Positions 15,885 to 25,064 of a stretch of DNA of 32,502 bases are shown one piece after another (within the stretch, counting starts at the first letter, position 1; each line of letters begins with the position of its first letter). A program made the position numbers and the translations under genes. The stretch lies in contig NZ_JAIZDA010000034.1 in assembly GCF_020404405.1 (NCBI RefSeq), forward strand, positions 1 to 32,502, given 5' to 3'. A model generated the notes under the pieces. The model did not search any database, was not told where the DNA came from, and worked only from the letters and a program-made list of their open reading frames with translations. The stretch comes from Novosphingobium sp. FKTRR1 (lineage in GTDB: Bacteria; Pseudomonadota; Alphaproteobacteria; Sphingomonadales; Sphingomonadaceae).

Positions 15885-16731
15885 CGGTGATCTCCACCAC
15901 CTTGGCAGCTACCTCGTCAGCAAGAAGAGCAAGCCCTTTTCGAACCTCATCGAACGCTAACACTCCGGCGGATCGGGACGATTTCGCGCCACCCGCTACG
16001 GCTTTGAAGCCAGCGACGATGTGCTGGAACTCACCATCCTTGCGTTGGTTTTCTCCTGTTGCCACCGCGACCCTGAACTCCCGTGCCCCTTCCCAGAACA
16101 CCTCATCAACTGCGGTCTCGGCGTCGATCCCCGGCACGCTCTTGAGAAGCGTCACGAGGTCGGCAAGGATCTCGTCGTCACGTTCACCGCGCAGGATCGC
16201 TTCAATATCGGTCCAAACTTTCGAGGTGATCAGACCGCGTGGCGATTTCGAGGCCTTGTCCTCGCACAGCACGATCCGGACGATTTCTTCGCCGTCATCG
16301 TCCAAATCCACAATGAACCCGTCAAATCCCTTGTCAGCCTGCCGCACTTGTGGCGCCGTCATGTATCCGTTCGGAACGGCCATCCTCGCTGCGACCCAGG
16401 ACACATGCTGGAACAGCAAGCCGTCGCGATGGATCATCGAGATATGCATCCTTTTTTTCGCGGATTCCTTCTCCTTGTCTGTCCCGTTTCGAAATAGTTC
16501 GACATCCTCAGCATGTGGCGCCGTAAGTTTCCGCACGACATTCTGTGCGACCCTACCCTTTGGAGCCCGTCGTCGCGGTTCGAGAGCGCCAATGACGCGC
16601 ATCGCATTTTCCTCCTGCCTCAAATACAGGTAGGCGACTATCTCGACGAGTTTGTGCCGGTTTTTCGTGGTTATCGACCATTCAGAAAAAAGGCACTCCG
16701 GCGTTTGGGAGGTCTTAATCTTTAGAGGCAT
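15877..16731 (-). CDS. PD-(D/E)xK nuclease-like defence protein (HamA/DUF1837-like)
   Basis: With the start at the ATG at 16731 (GGAAG eight bases upstream), the protein has 284 residues; a GTG at 16794 would add 21. A restriction-endonuclease-like core is visible: Asp137 in KGFDGFIVDL, then after a polar turn IVLCEDKAS with Glu157-x-Lys159. Together these give the D...ExK catalytic pattern. The spacing and the 'fDG..l...e.K' style recall DUF1837/HamA proteins, the nuclease subunits of Hachiman and related systems. It is translationally coupled to the truncated helicase downstream. Without its helicase partner the nuclease may be unregulated or inactive; the frame itself is intact. Confidence 0.6.
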   Translation of the reverse strand: MPLKIKTSQTPECLFSEWSITTKNRHKLVEIVAYLYLRQEENAMRVIGALEPRRRAPKGRVAQNVVRKLTAPHAEDVELFRNGTDKEKESAKKRMHISMIHRDGLLFQHVSWVAARMAVPNGYMTAPQVRQADKGFDGFIVDLDDDGEEIVRIVLCEDKASKSPRGLITSKVWTDIEAILRGERDDEILADLVTLLKSVPGIDAETAVDEVFWEGAREFRVAVATGENQRKDGEFQHIVAGFKAVAGGAKSSRSAGVLAFDEVRKGLALLADEVAAKVVEITDV

Positions 16732-16898
16732 TCTGATGACTTCCGTGCCGGTTCTTGAAAGTAGTGGTGTATCGAGCTTCCAACCCAAATCCACCAGTCA
16801 CATGTTGCCTGCGCGCTGCGCCATCCTCGCGGATCGCCGCCGGTGACGGCTGCTCCAGTCGGTTAGGCCGTAACGAGAATAGGAACGCACCGAAGCCA

Positions 16899-17390
16899 TC
16901 AAGGGCAGGGCGGCCTATGCGCGACGTCAAGCCGGCGATGGATTAGAGAAACAATCGTCACCAGATCCTCGGCATCGTCTTTCGTCATAGTCCAGTGGAT
17001 GCGAGCTTCATGGGCAGTGGGATTGCGGAACATGCCGAATGCTCCTTTTACGAGATTTGCAAAGCCGCTCTGTTCGCTCTTCTCGCTCACCGTAGAACCC
17101 GCGTTGATCGTGATGCGCGGGGCATCGCCGCCAAGCGACTTGTCGACCAAGTCACTGCCGTCATCGGTGAGTCCCGAAAGTCGGCGCATTTTGTCCGCTA
17201 CGCTCTTCACAGCTTCCTGCGCGGAATGAGAATAATTGTCGGCGAGAAGCTCAACCCGGCAGAAGGCAAGAACATCGGGATGGCCGGCTCAAACCTGCTA
17301 CGCAGCGGATGATCGAGCGGCAGTTCACGATTATGCACGACGGCAAGCATCCGTTCGCCGATATGCATCGCTTCTTCCTTCGCAACTGGG
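16899..17390 (-). pseudogene. TIGR02391/Ymh-family remnant with a frameshift
   Basis: The open part (16899-17210, 103 residues from a GTG) carries the conserved end of the Ymh/TIGR02391 family: KSVADKMRRLSGLTDDG, then KGAFGMFRNPTAHEARIHW and SLIHRRLD. The homology continues upstream of the apparent start, reading HPDVLAFCRVELLADNYSHS in the same frame, and then shifts by one base near 17285-17292 into VAKEEAMHIGERML and following residues, until a stop near 17390. The N-terminal third is absent. The gene is thus both frameshifted and 5'-truncated, directly after the helicase stop. Family members accompany restriction and other defence genes, but their biochemical role is not well defined. Confidence 0.65.
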
Positions 17391-17417
17391 GCCTAGCCTG
17401 ATCAAGACAGCCAATTG

Positions 17418-20351
17418 CTAGGCGGATCCCAGCGTGCGAAGAGGAAGCAGGCCGGAACTGAGAGAATGCGAGTTGGCCGCGCCGAGCACCTCTGAAAGTT
17501 TGGGCTCGATCACGCCGCGCCGAATGCCCGGCTGCACCACGATCATTTGAAACGTTGCCGGGCGTGCTCGAGCAAAAGTCTTGAGAACCTCTTCGTCGCC
17601 GCGAACGAACTCGGCCATGCCGCTCTTGTTCTTGTGGCGGTTGGAAAGCCGTTTGACGAGGCGCGCGATATCGCACCAGATGTAACCTTTGACCGCCTGT
17701 CCGCACACTTCGTAGACATCGGCGACTCTGTTGCCCGGGCTGGGGCCCGACGAGCCCTTGCAATGATAAAAGCGAACATCGACACCGCCATCGTCGCGTA
17801 GCTTGAATGCCACGAAATCGGCCGTCTCGCCGCTGCCATGGTCCCAATAGACGACGTCATCGCTTCCACCCGCCAGAACCTGGCGCAGGTGACCCTGGAT
17901 CGACGTGGCAAGACCAACTCCCGCCGCGTACTCCACCTTGATATCGACGCCGGCGGCGTTCCAGTCGAGCGTGTCGACCAGGTCGGCGCTGTAGAGCTCG
18001 AAGCCTCCAGCCGGCGGCGGATAATGTTCCTCGCCATCAAGCCGCGACCAGTCGTCGAGCGTAAAGGCGACCGGGTCATCGTTCAAATAGTCTGCCAGAT
18101 CGACATCATGACGCTGCCAGTCGAGAACCACCCGTGGCTGGACATCGTCGAGATAGCCGAACAGGGGGCCGCCGCCTTCAAGCCTGAAAATCAGGTTTGT
18201 CGCCACGAGATCATTGGCAAGGCAAATGGCGATATGATGATCGCCCCAGCCTGTGACGTCGAGAGAGAATTCGGTCAGCGGCACGGAATGGTGGGCGCCG
18301 GAAGTATCTTGGAAAATCGCCTGCGGCGGCTCTATGTAGATATCGTTGGACCAGATCGCGAACAGCGGCCTGCCGGGGATTTTCCGCACCGTTTCACCGG
18401 TCTGGAGCATATCGAGCTTGCTGCCAGTTACCGCCGCCTTCTTGTCATTGATCTTGCGGGCGAGTGTCCGGCACCATCCCAGTAGCTCGGGCAGACTGAG
18501 CGTTCTGTTGCTCCAGATCTTCGACGAACTGCTGAGGCCGATCGTCAATCGCTCCTCGCCATCGTAGGCGCTGCCGAAACAATGCCCGCGATCATAGAGA
18601 CGCGCGTCTTCGTTCCGGATGGCCTCATCGGCATGGGATCCGGCCATTATGCGGTAGGACTCCGCGAGACTGGCTGCCTGCCGCTTCTTCATACCGACCT
18701 GGAAGAAGCGCGGATCGCCAAGCTCCTTCAGCGCGCGGCTCACATGGCTGAGCGGAAGGATGCGAGGATCATACCCGGTCAAGTTTCGTGCCAGCGTGCG
18801 GTAATAGCCATCGGCGCGTTTCGACGCACAGATGAACAGGAGATTCGCCGCTTCGTCGTAGTAAAATACGAAGATGTCGAACCGAACGTCGAGCAGCCGA
18901 TCGTCGCTAGCCCATCGCACACCGGTGACTTGCCGGGTGATGTGCACGCTCGCGCGCTGACTGTCGCTCGTCCAGGAAAAGACCGTTTCCCGGTCGCCTC
19001 CAAAATTCATGGGCGTTGCTAGATCCGGGGCTTCCCGCAATCGATAGATCTTGACGTGCGCGTACAAGGACAATCCGTAGAGCGAAAGGTCCGCGAGGTC
19101 CGGGACGCTCGTTTGCGGCTCGAACGCCTCAAGCGTTTCTCGCACGTCCACTTCGCGGCGAATTCGCGCCTCGCTCAGATTGGGAATGATCTCGGCCCAA
19201 ACGGCGCCCTCGGCATACAATTGCCGCGCTTCGACTTGAATGGCTGACATCGGAGCGAGGAAGGTTGCACTGCCTAGTCGCTCGCCGACGGTCCGGGCGA
19301 AACGACCGATAAATTGAAGTGTCACCGCCAGCGAGCGATGCGGTGCATGGACCGCGGCAATCTTCAGCCGCGGCATGTCGAACCCTTCTCCCATCATATT
19401 GACGCAGATAATGCCATCGAGCTCGCCGGTATCCAGCTTGGCCAAAACACGGCGAACATGCGCGAGTGATTGGTCACCCGTCACCAGTTTCAATCTTAGC
19501 TCGGTATTGACCGCATAAATGCCCTCAAGCTCCTTCGCGCGCGCTCGGCTATCGGTGCGAACCATCAAAAGATGATCTAGGTTTGCTGCCCGGTCAGCCT
19601 TGAATTTGGCTTCCGCAGCAAGGGCAACGGCGCGATCTTCAGCTTCGCGGCCGGTATCACCGGCTTCGGGCTCTGCCGGGATATAGTCGATGTGCCCAAA
19701 TACACCGTCATCATAGGCTCGCTTCAGATCATAACTATAAACGAAACGACCCTTTATTTCCCGGTCATCTCTACGAAATGGTGTGGCAGTAAACAACACC
19801 TTGAGCGCATCTGGAAATCCCTCGATAAGAGTTCGCCACGTCAGAGCGGGACTGTGATGCGCTTCGTCGACCAGGATCAGATCGAACAGGTCGGCTGGTG
19901 GTGCCGGGACATCTTCCAAGGACGGGCTGATGCTTTGTACGGTCGCGACGACAACATCGAAGGCCCTCATGGCCTCCCAATCGTCGGCAGTTTTGACCCG
20001 TGCGTTGGTAGCCATGACTGCCGGCGCGGCGAGATCGTTCGGTAAGGCATTCAGACGCTTCAGGACTCGCAGTTCGCCAAAATCCTCGGCAATTTGTTCG
20101 CGAACAAGGCGGCTCGGAGTCAAGACGAGCACGCGGCTCGCTCGAAGGAGAAAGGCACTCGCCTGCAACACCGCTGTCTTGCCCGATCCCGTCGGCATGG
20201 TCACGATTGCGGGATCGGTCCGTGAGGTAAAGTGCGACGCTATAGCAAATAGCGCACCGCGTTGCGCCTCGCGAAAACCGGGCTCCGGAATGTCGTCGCC
20301 GCGTTCAACGGGAAAGCGCAGATCTGAATAATGCGATGCGAAATAGGTCAC
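17418..20351 (-). CDS. DEAH-box helicase with C-terminal nuclease-like domain, defence type
   Basis: The 977-residue protein is a superfamily 2 helicase related to type III/type I restriction motor subunits. Motifs are Walker A MPTGSGKT at 52-59, DEAH at 162-165, FTATP at 187-191, and motif VI QFIGRFART near 346-354. After a long middle region (about 400-800) without recognised domains, the C-terminal part contains DFVAFKLRDDGGVDVRFYHC with the next residue lysine. Asp845 and Lys865 fit a PD-(D/E)xK pattern, though the usual Glu is replaced by His-Cys before the Lys. It has no methyltransferase or specificity partner, so it is not a classical restriction enzyme. It lies between the HamA-like locus and an IS element and probably acts as a single-gene or remnant anti-phage system. 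Confidence 0.8.
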   Translation of the reverse strand: MTYFASHYSDLRFPVERGDDIPEPGFREAQRGALFAIASHFTSRTDPAIVTMPTGSGKTAVLQASAFLLRASRVLVLTPSRLVREQIAEDFGELRVLKRLNALPNDLAAPAVMATNARVKTADDWEAMRAFDVVVATVQSISPSLEDVPAPPADLFDLILVDEAHHSPALTWRTLIEGFPDALKVLFTATPFRRDDREIKGRFVYSYDLKRAYDDGVFGHIDYIPAEPEAGDTGREAEDRAVALAAEAKFKADRAANLDHLLMVRTDSRARAKELEGIYAVNTELRLKLVTGDQSLAHVRRVLAKLDTGELDGIICVNMMGEGFDMPRLKIAAVHAPHRSLAVTLQFIGRFARTVGERLGSATFLAPMSAIQVEARQLYAEGAVWAEIIPNLSEARIRREVDVRETLEAFEPQTSVPDLADLSLYGLSLYAHVKIYRLREAPDLATPMNFGGDRETVFSWTSDSQRASVHITRQVTGVRWASDDRLLDVRFDIFVFYYDEAANLLFICASKRADGYYRTLARNLTGYDPRILPLSHVSRALKELGDPRFFQVGMKKRQAASLAESYRIMAGSHADEAIRNEDARLYDRGHCFGSAYDGEERLTIGLSSSSKIWSNRTLSLPELLGWCRTLARKINDKKAAVTGSKLDMLQTGETVRKIPGRPLFAIWSNDIYIEPPQAIFQDTSGAHHSVPLTEFSLDVTGWGDHHIAICLANDLVATNLIFRLEGGGPLFGYLDDVQPRVVLDWQRHDVDLADYLNDDPVAFTLDDWSRLDGEEHYPPPAGGFELYSADLVDTLDWNAAGVDIKVEYAAGVGLATSIQGHLRQVLAGGSDDVVYWDHGSGETADFVAFKLRDDGGVDVRFYHCKGSSGPSPGNRVADVYEVCGQAVKGYIWCDIARLVKRLSNRHKNKSGMAEFVRGDEEVLKTFARARPATFQMIVVQPGIRRGVIEPKLSEVLGAANSHSLSSGLLPLRTLGSA

Positions 20352-21339
20352 GAGATTTCTGCGATCTCTAACGATGGGATGGGGAAAACTGAAAATCGTC
20401 TAGCGAAGCGACGTCCTCGTGTTGGCCTCCGGCAATAAGACCTTTGTCGGAACGGCTACGAGACTTCGACATAGCGGCGATCAACGAATTGCAAGGTGTA
20501 CGCCCCTTTCCCGCATTCCATATCGGCCGAATGTCATATGCCCGCGGTTGGCCAGCATAATCTGTGCATTCACCACTGCAAACCAAAAGTGGAAACTGAA
20601 GAGCTTTAATTTACTCCTCTCGCCAGATTAAATGTGACCTACCGGTCAACCCGAGTTCTTGGCTGGCCATGAACATCAAGGTCAGCAATGCATAACAGGG
20701 CAGACTTCGAATGAAAACTCGCAAACAAGTGGCAGCTGATGCTTCTGTAGTTAGCTGCACCAGCGGGCTAGTCGCATTCCATCGCCCTCACCGCTCGTCC
20801 TCCGCCCCCATGATCGCACCCGAGCCCCCGATCGGAGCCGCTCAATCCTCAAGTGATTCTCGGGGCCCCTTACGAAAATGATAGCATGTGCAGATAGCGC
20901 AGCTACAGCTTTATGAGTTTACAGCCTAAGACAGGAGCGGTGCATTATTCCCCCCACTCTTTCACCCGATCCGCAAGAGGAATGCCCGAACCAAGGGCCG
21001 CATATCACGACCCAGCCCACGATTCCGGTCATTCCTCAACGTCCAACAAGATCGACTAGGCAGCGAGCCGGCGATGCTGAATGAACGGCCGCTCTATGGG
21101 ATTGACGGATGGATTCCGGGCAGTCCCCATCGTCCAACGGATCCACCTCGGCCGTTCGCACCCGCATCTCGGGCTTGGTGAACGAAGGGCAGCTTGGCTC
21201 CTTGCACGATCCCGAGCGGACTAACCGGACAGTCCGCTAGCTCGGACCTGATCGAGATGGCTTAAGCGGATCTACGAATGGCGGGTGTCGGCGTAACCGG
21301 ACATTCCCAGTCGCGGCGCCGACCGGCAGGAATGTCCCG
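20352..21339. other. Gene-free interval with one strong hairpin
   Basis: About 1 kb between the helicase start and the IS1182-family element contains no open frame with a believable protein. It holds the upstream region of the helicase and a hairpin at 21212-21245 in which AGCGGACT and AGTCCGCT pair around an 8-base loop, with outer CCGAG/CTCGG pairing. The phrase TAACCGGACA/T recurs at 21222 and 21291. It is probably debris from earlier insertions. Confidence 0.5.
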
Positions 21340-22907
21340 AGGCTGTGTAAAAACGCCGGGATATGCTATGGTTCTCTTGTGTTTCGGGAGGCTTTGGAAT
21401 GGGTCGTTTCGTCCAAGGGGAAGACCGTCGGCAGAACTATTTGTTGCCAGCGTCGCTCAATGATTACGTGTCTGAAGACAACCCGGTTCGGGCAATCGAG
21501 GCCTTCATTGATGCTCTGGATTTGAAGGCGCTGGAGTTCGCTGGAATGACGCCGGCTGAAACGGGCCGTCCTGCCTATCATCCAGCAACGATGCTCAAGA
21601 TTTATCTCTACGGCTATCTGAACCGGGTACAGTCGAGCCGTCGGCTCGAGCGTGAAGCCCAGCGGAACGTCGAGTTGATGTGGCTAACGGGGCGATTGGC
21701 ACCCGACTTCAAGACGATCGCCAACTTCCGCCGGGCAAACGGCGCTGCGATCCGATCTGTGTGCAGCCAGTTCATCGTTCTGTGCCGGCAGTTGGGTCTG
21801 TTCACGCGTGCGGTCGTGGCGATAGACGGCAGCAAGATGAAGGCGGTCAACAACCGCGACAAGAACTACACCGCCGCGAAGGTCGCCTCGCGGATGAAGC
21901 AGGTCCAGGACAATATCGACCGGTATCTCGACGCGCTTGATCGTGCCGACCGTGAAGAAAGCGACGTTGCCGAGCCGAAGGCGAAGCGTCTGACGGAGAA
22001 GATCGCCCGGTTGCGTGCGCAGCTGCGGGACCTGGCGGTGCGCGAAGAGGAAGTCCGGAATGCACCGAACCAGCAGGTGTCGCTGACCGATCCGGACGCG
22101 CGCGCCATGGCGAGCGCGGGCCGTGGCACAAGCATCGTAGGCTACAATCTCCAAGCGGCCGTCGACGCCGAGCACCACCTCATTGTCGCGCACGAGCTTT
22201 TGAATACGGGTTATGATCGCGGACAGCTCTTACCCATGGCGGCGAGAGCCAAGGAAGCGATGGGCGTGGAGGCTCTGGATGCCATTGCCGACAAGGGTTA
22301 CTTCAAGGGCGAGGATATCCGGACCTGCGAGGGCATGGGCGTCACTGCCTTCGTGCCCAGACCGCTTACCTCGAGGGCAAAGGCACAAGGCCGCTTTGGC
22401 AAACCGGACTTCGTCTACCTGGAGCACGAAAACGTTTATCGATGCCCCGCCGGCGAAGATCTTATCTACCGTTACACCTCGGTAGAAGACGGGTTGACGA
22501 TGCATAGCTACTGGAGCTCGAACTGCCAGACATGTGCGCTCCATGACCAATGCACGACCGGTAAGGAACGGCGGGTCAGACGATGGGAGCATGAGGCAGT
22601 CGTAGAAGCAATGGAGCGGCGCCTCGACCGTAAGCCAGAGGCGATGAGAATCCGCCGACAAACGGTCGAGCATCCGTTCGGCACGCTGAAATCCTGGATG
22701 GGCTCGACGCACTTCCAAATGAAAACGCTGAAACACGTCAGAACGGAAGCCAGTCTCCACATCTTGGCCTATAACTTCAAAAGGCTGGTCGCCATCCTCG
22801 GTGTCCCGGCGATGATCGCCGCAATCCAGACCTGAGGGTGGACCGCAACCTTCCGCGCCAATCCGAAATCAGCGCCGTTCGTCTGCCAACGCGTTTTTAC
22901 ACGGCCT
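21340..22907 (+). mobile_element. IS1182-family insertion sequence
   Basis: The ends are 17-base inverted repeats of the form AGGCYGTGTAAAAACGC (left 21340-21356; right 22891-22907 in reverse), differing at one base. The element is about 1.57 kb and encodes one intact transposase. TGTCCC occurs close outside the left end and overlaps the outside of the right end (21333-21338 and 22907-22912), which may be a target repeat but does not abut the left end, so I do not claim a duplication. It separates the helicase region from the seven-gene cassette. Confidence 0.85.
21399..22835 (+). CDS. IS1182-family transposase
   Basis: The 478-residue protein starts at the ATG at 21399, preceded by GGGAGG at good spacing; the longer frame to 21363 lacks this. 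The N-terminal domain (YLLPASLNDYVSEDNPVRAI, LKIYLYGYLNRVQSSRRLER) and the sequence WLTGRLAPDFKTIANFRR are typical of IS1182 transposases. The DDE core shows AIDGSKMKAVN, then YNLQAAVDAEH and DKGYF. The C-terminal cysteine cluster CQTCALHDQC and HPFGTLKSWMG complete it. It appears functional. Confidence 0.93.
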   Translation: MGRFVQGEDRRQNYLLPASLNDYVSEDNPVRAIEAFIDALDLKALEFAGMTPAETGRPAYHPATMLKIYLYGYLNRVQSSRRLEREAQRNVELMWLTGRLAPDFKTIANFRRANGAAIRSVCSQFIVLCRQLGLFTRAVVAIDGSKMKAVNNRDKNYTAAKVASRMKQVQDNIDRYLDALDRADREESDVAEPKAKRLTEKIARLRAQLRDLAVREEEVRNAPNQQVSLTDPDARAMASAGRGTSIVGYNLQAAVDAEHHLIVAHELLNTGYDRGQLLPMAARAKEAMGVEALDAIADKGYFKGEDIRTCEGMGVTAFVPRPLTSRAKAQGRFGKPDFVYLEHENVYRCPAGEDLIYRYTSVEDGLTMHSYWSSNCQTCALHDQCTTGKERRVRRWEHEAVVEAMERRLDRKPEAMRIRRQTVEHPFGTLKSWMGSTHFQMKTLKHVRTEASLHILAYNFKRLVAILGVPAMIAAIQT

Positions 22908-23054
22908 GTCCCAGTCTCAGTCGTCCAGCCGGCCAAATCGCAGGCTTAATGGCTGCGTTCGCCACGGGTAGCTCATTAACGCCGCTTCGGTTCTTAGTAG
23001 TTACGACTTTCGCGCTGCGGTCAGCCGGGCGCGTTGTCGGCCGACAGGGCTCGC

Positions 23055-23086
23055 TTGATCCGGGTTAAATCGGCTATGCTTTCTTC
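23055..23086 (+). promoter_or_regulatory. Possible promoter of the SIS-HAD gene, leaderless start
   Basis: TATGCT at 23075-23080 fits a -10 element and lies seven bases before the ATG at 23087, so transcription would start at or next to the start codon. There is no ribosome-binding site. TTGATC at 23055-23060 is a -35 candidate, but its spacing (14) is short. The region between the IS and this gene (22908-23054) shows nothing else. Confidence 0.35.
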
Positions 23087-25009
23087 ATGGAAGTGTTCGC
23101 AGCCAAGTTGAGTCGATTGCCCGAGACCATCGCGGCGGTCGGCGATCATGGGGCGGCCGACCTTGCGCAGGCGCTAGTCGGCAGCGGCGACCGGATCGTC
23201 GCGGCGATCGGCTCCGGCGGATCGGCGGTCGCCGCGGAGTATTTCGCACGCTGCCGAACGACGCTGGGCCTCGGGCCGACATTCGTGATGACGCCGATGG
23301 AGTTCGTCCTGTCCATGGGGGAATGGGCGGGCGCCGAGGTGTGGCTGTTCAGCGCGGGTGCCAACAACGCTGACGTCGCCGCCGCGTTCAGAGCTGCGGC
23401 GACCTCCCGCTGCGAGGCGATCCGCCTGGTGACGGTGCGGCTGGACGGCGCCACCGCGATAGCCGCCGCCGTCCATCCTCGCGCAGAGGTGTTCGTGCTG
23501 CCGGTCGCGGATCCGAAAGATGGCTTCCTCGCGACACATTCTATGGTGGCGATGGTTGCTGGCCTCCTGTTCGGGAGCGACCTCGCGACGGAGCGGCCCC
23601 AGGGCCGCGACCTGGTCGACGCGTTTGGCGCGCGCGCGACCGCGGCGCTGAGCGACGGCTTAGATGAGTTGGTCGGAGGGTTCCGCCGAGGTGACACAGT
23701 CGTCGCCGTCCATGATCCGCAATTGGCGGCGGTCGCCGTCCTGCTGGAGACGTCGCTGTGGGAGACGGGCATCGCCCCCATTCAGCGCACCGATTTCCGC
23801 AACTTCGCGCATGGCCGTCATGTCTGGGCGGCCCGTCATCCCGGCGCGATGTTTGTGCTGTCGCTGACCACGGACGAGAGCGAGGTCGTCTGGCGACCAA
23901 TCGACGCCGCTATTCCTGCCGAGATACGGCGGGGCGGGATGCTGCTGGGTCACGGCGGCCGCCTCTGCAACGCCGTCGGCATCGTCAGGGCTCTAGCAGC
24001 GATTGGACATCTCGGGGACGTGGCCGGCATCGACCCGGGGAAACCGGGCCGCGGTCCGTTCGCCGAGGCGATCTACGACGACGCGTCCCTGCTTACGCTC
24101 GCCGACGGGCTTACGGCGGCCGTGCGCCACAAGGCGGCGGCCAGACAGCTGCACGATCCTGCGGATGAGGTGGGGGGGGCGCTCTGCGCGCTCGGGGCGG
24201 AACGGCTCCGCGACCTCGCGGAGGCCAAATTCACCGGCATCGTGCTCGATTACGACGGCACCGTCGTCCATAATCAGCCACTTGAGGCGCGCCTCGGGCC
24301 GCCGTCCAAGGTTGTGATGGACGAGCTCGTAAGACTTGTCGATTGTGGCGTCCGGGTTGGATTCGCGACTGGACGTGGGGGCTCGGCGGGCAAGAAGCTG
24401 CGCGAAGCCCTGCCGTCGAGGGTCCACGATCGGATCTTGATGGGGTATTACAACGGCGCACATGTCCGCCCGCTCGACATCGACATTACTGACGATCGCC
24501 CGGCGGTCAACGAAGGCGTCGCGTCCGTGGCCGATTGGATCGCGCACTCCGGTATGCTGCGCGACGGCGTGCACCTTGATGCGCGCGAGGTGCAGGTGAC
24601 GGTCAACCACACCGACCTGATCGACGTCGCGACATTTGCCGCGCGTTTGGCGGAGTGTCCGGAGGTCGTGGTCGGCGACGTAAGGGTGCTCCGGTCTCAC
24701 CACAGCTTCGACGTCGTGCCGCGCGGTACGACCAAGCTGACGGTGGTCAGGGCGATTGCGGGTAACGGCGGGTTCGTGCTCGGCGTCGGCGACAGCGGTT
24801 CGCCATTGGGTAACGATCACGAGCTACTATCGGGACCGTACGGCGTGAGCTTGGATAGCGTTTGCGGCAGCCATATCGGCGCTTGGACGTTGTTCGGTTC
24901 GAGGCTGCGCGGGCCCGATGCGCTTGCCCGGCTTCTCGGGGCGGCCAGAGCAGGGGGTGGAGCGATGACGATAGACCTGTCGGACCTAGACCTCGACCGG
25001 ACCGAGTAA
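23087..25009 (+). CDS. SIS-domain and HAD-hydrolase fusion protein
   Basis: The 640-residue protein joins two sugar-phosphate domains. Residues 1-340 form a double SIS module, with GSGGSAVAAEYF at 42-53, KDGFLATHSMVAMVAGLL near 144, and NFAHGRHVWAARHPG near 239 in the second half. SIS domains bind and isomerise phosphosugars. Residues 380-630 are a HAD-superfamily (IIB-like) phosphatase with motif I LDYDGT (Asp388 and Asp390), motif II FATGR (Thr428) and motif IV GVGDSGSPLGNDHEL. Both active sites look complete. A run of eight G bases (24172-24179) falls in the linker at residues 362-364. The gene is followed after 55 bases by the PfkB gene. I infer the pair makes or remodels a phosphosugar; the substrate is unknown. 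Confidence 0.82.
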   Translation: MEVFAAKLSRLPETIAAVGDHGAADLAQALVGSGDRIVAAIGSGGSAVAAEYFARCRTTLGLGPTFVMTPMEFVLSMGEWAGAEVWLFSAGANNADVAAAFRAAATSRCEAIRLVTVRLDGATAIAAAVHPRAEVFVLPVADPKDGFLATHSMVAMVAGLLFGSDLATERPQGRDLVDAFGARATAALSDGLDELVGGFRRGDTVVAVHDPQLAAVAVLLETSLWETGIAPIQRTDFRNFAHGRHVWAARHPGAMFVLSLTTDESEVVWRPIDAAIPAEIRRGGMLLGHGGRLCNAVGIVRALAAIGHLGDVAGIDPGKPGRGPFAEAIYDDASLLTLADGLTAAVRHKAAARQLHDPADEVGGALCALGAERLRDLAEAKFTGIVLDYDGTVVHNQPLEARLGPPSKVVMDELVRLVDCGVRVGFATGRGGSAGKKLREALPSRVHDRILMGYYNGAHVRPLDIDITDDRPAVNEGVASVADWIAHSGMLRDGVHLDAREVQVTVNHTDLIDVATFAARLAECPEVVVGDVRVLRSHHSFDVVPRGTTKLTVVRAIAGNGGFVLGVGDSGSPLGNDHELLSGPYGVSLDSVCGSHIGAWTLFGSRLRGPDALARLLGAARAGGGAMTIDLSDLDLDRTE

Positions 25010-25064
25010 AGGCAGTACAAAAAAGGAACATCGTGATTCGGATGATGTTGGCGCGGAGATATTA

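Noticed and set aside
15887..16633. 248-residue open frame on the plus strand
   Set aside because: It is antisense to the nuclease gene and has a serine/threonine-rich, non-protein-like composition.
20368..20586. Small minus-strand frame upstream of the helicase (72 residues)
   Set aside because: No ribosome-binding site, no recognised motif and an unlikely composition.
21333..22912. TGTCCC as a target-site duplication of the IS1182-family element
   Set aside because: The left copy is separated from the inverted repeat by one base and the right copy overlaps its last base, so it does not flank the element cleanly.
23993..24820. 275-residue minus-strand frame
   Set aside because: It is antisense to the HAD domain, whose motifs are complete.
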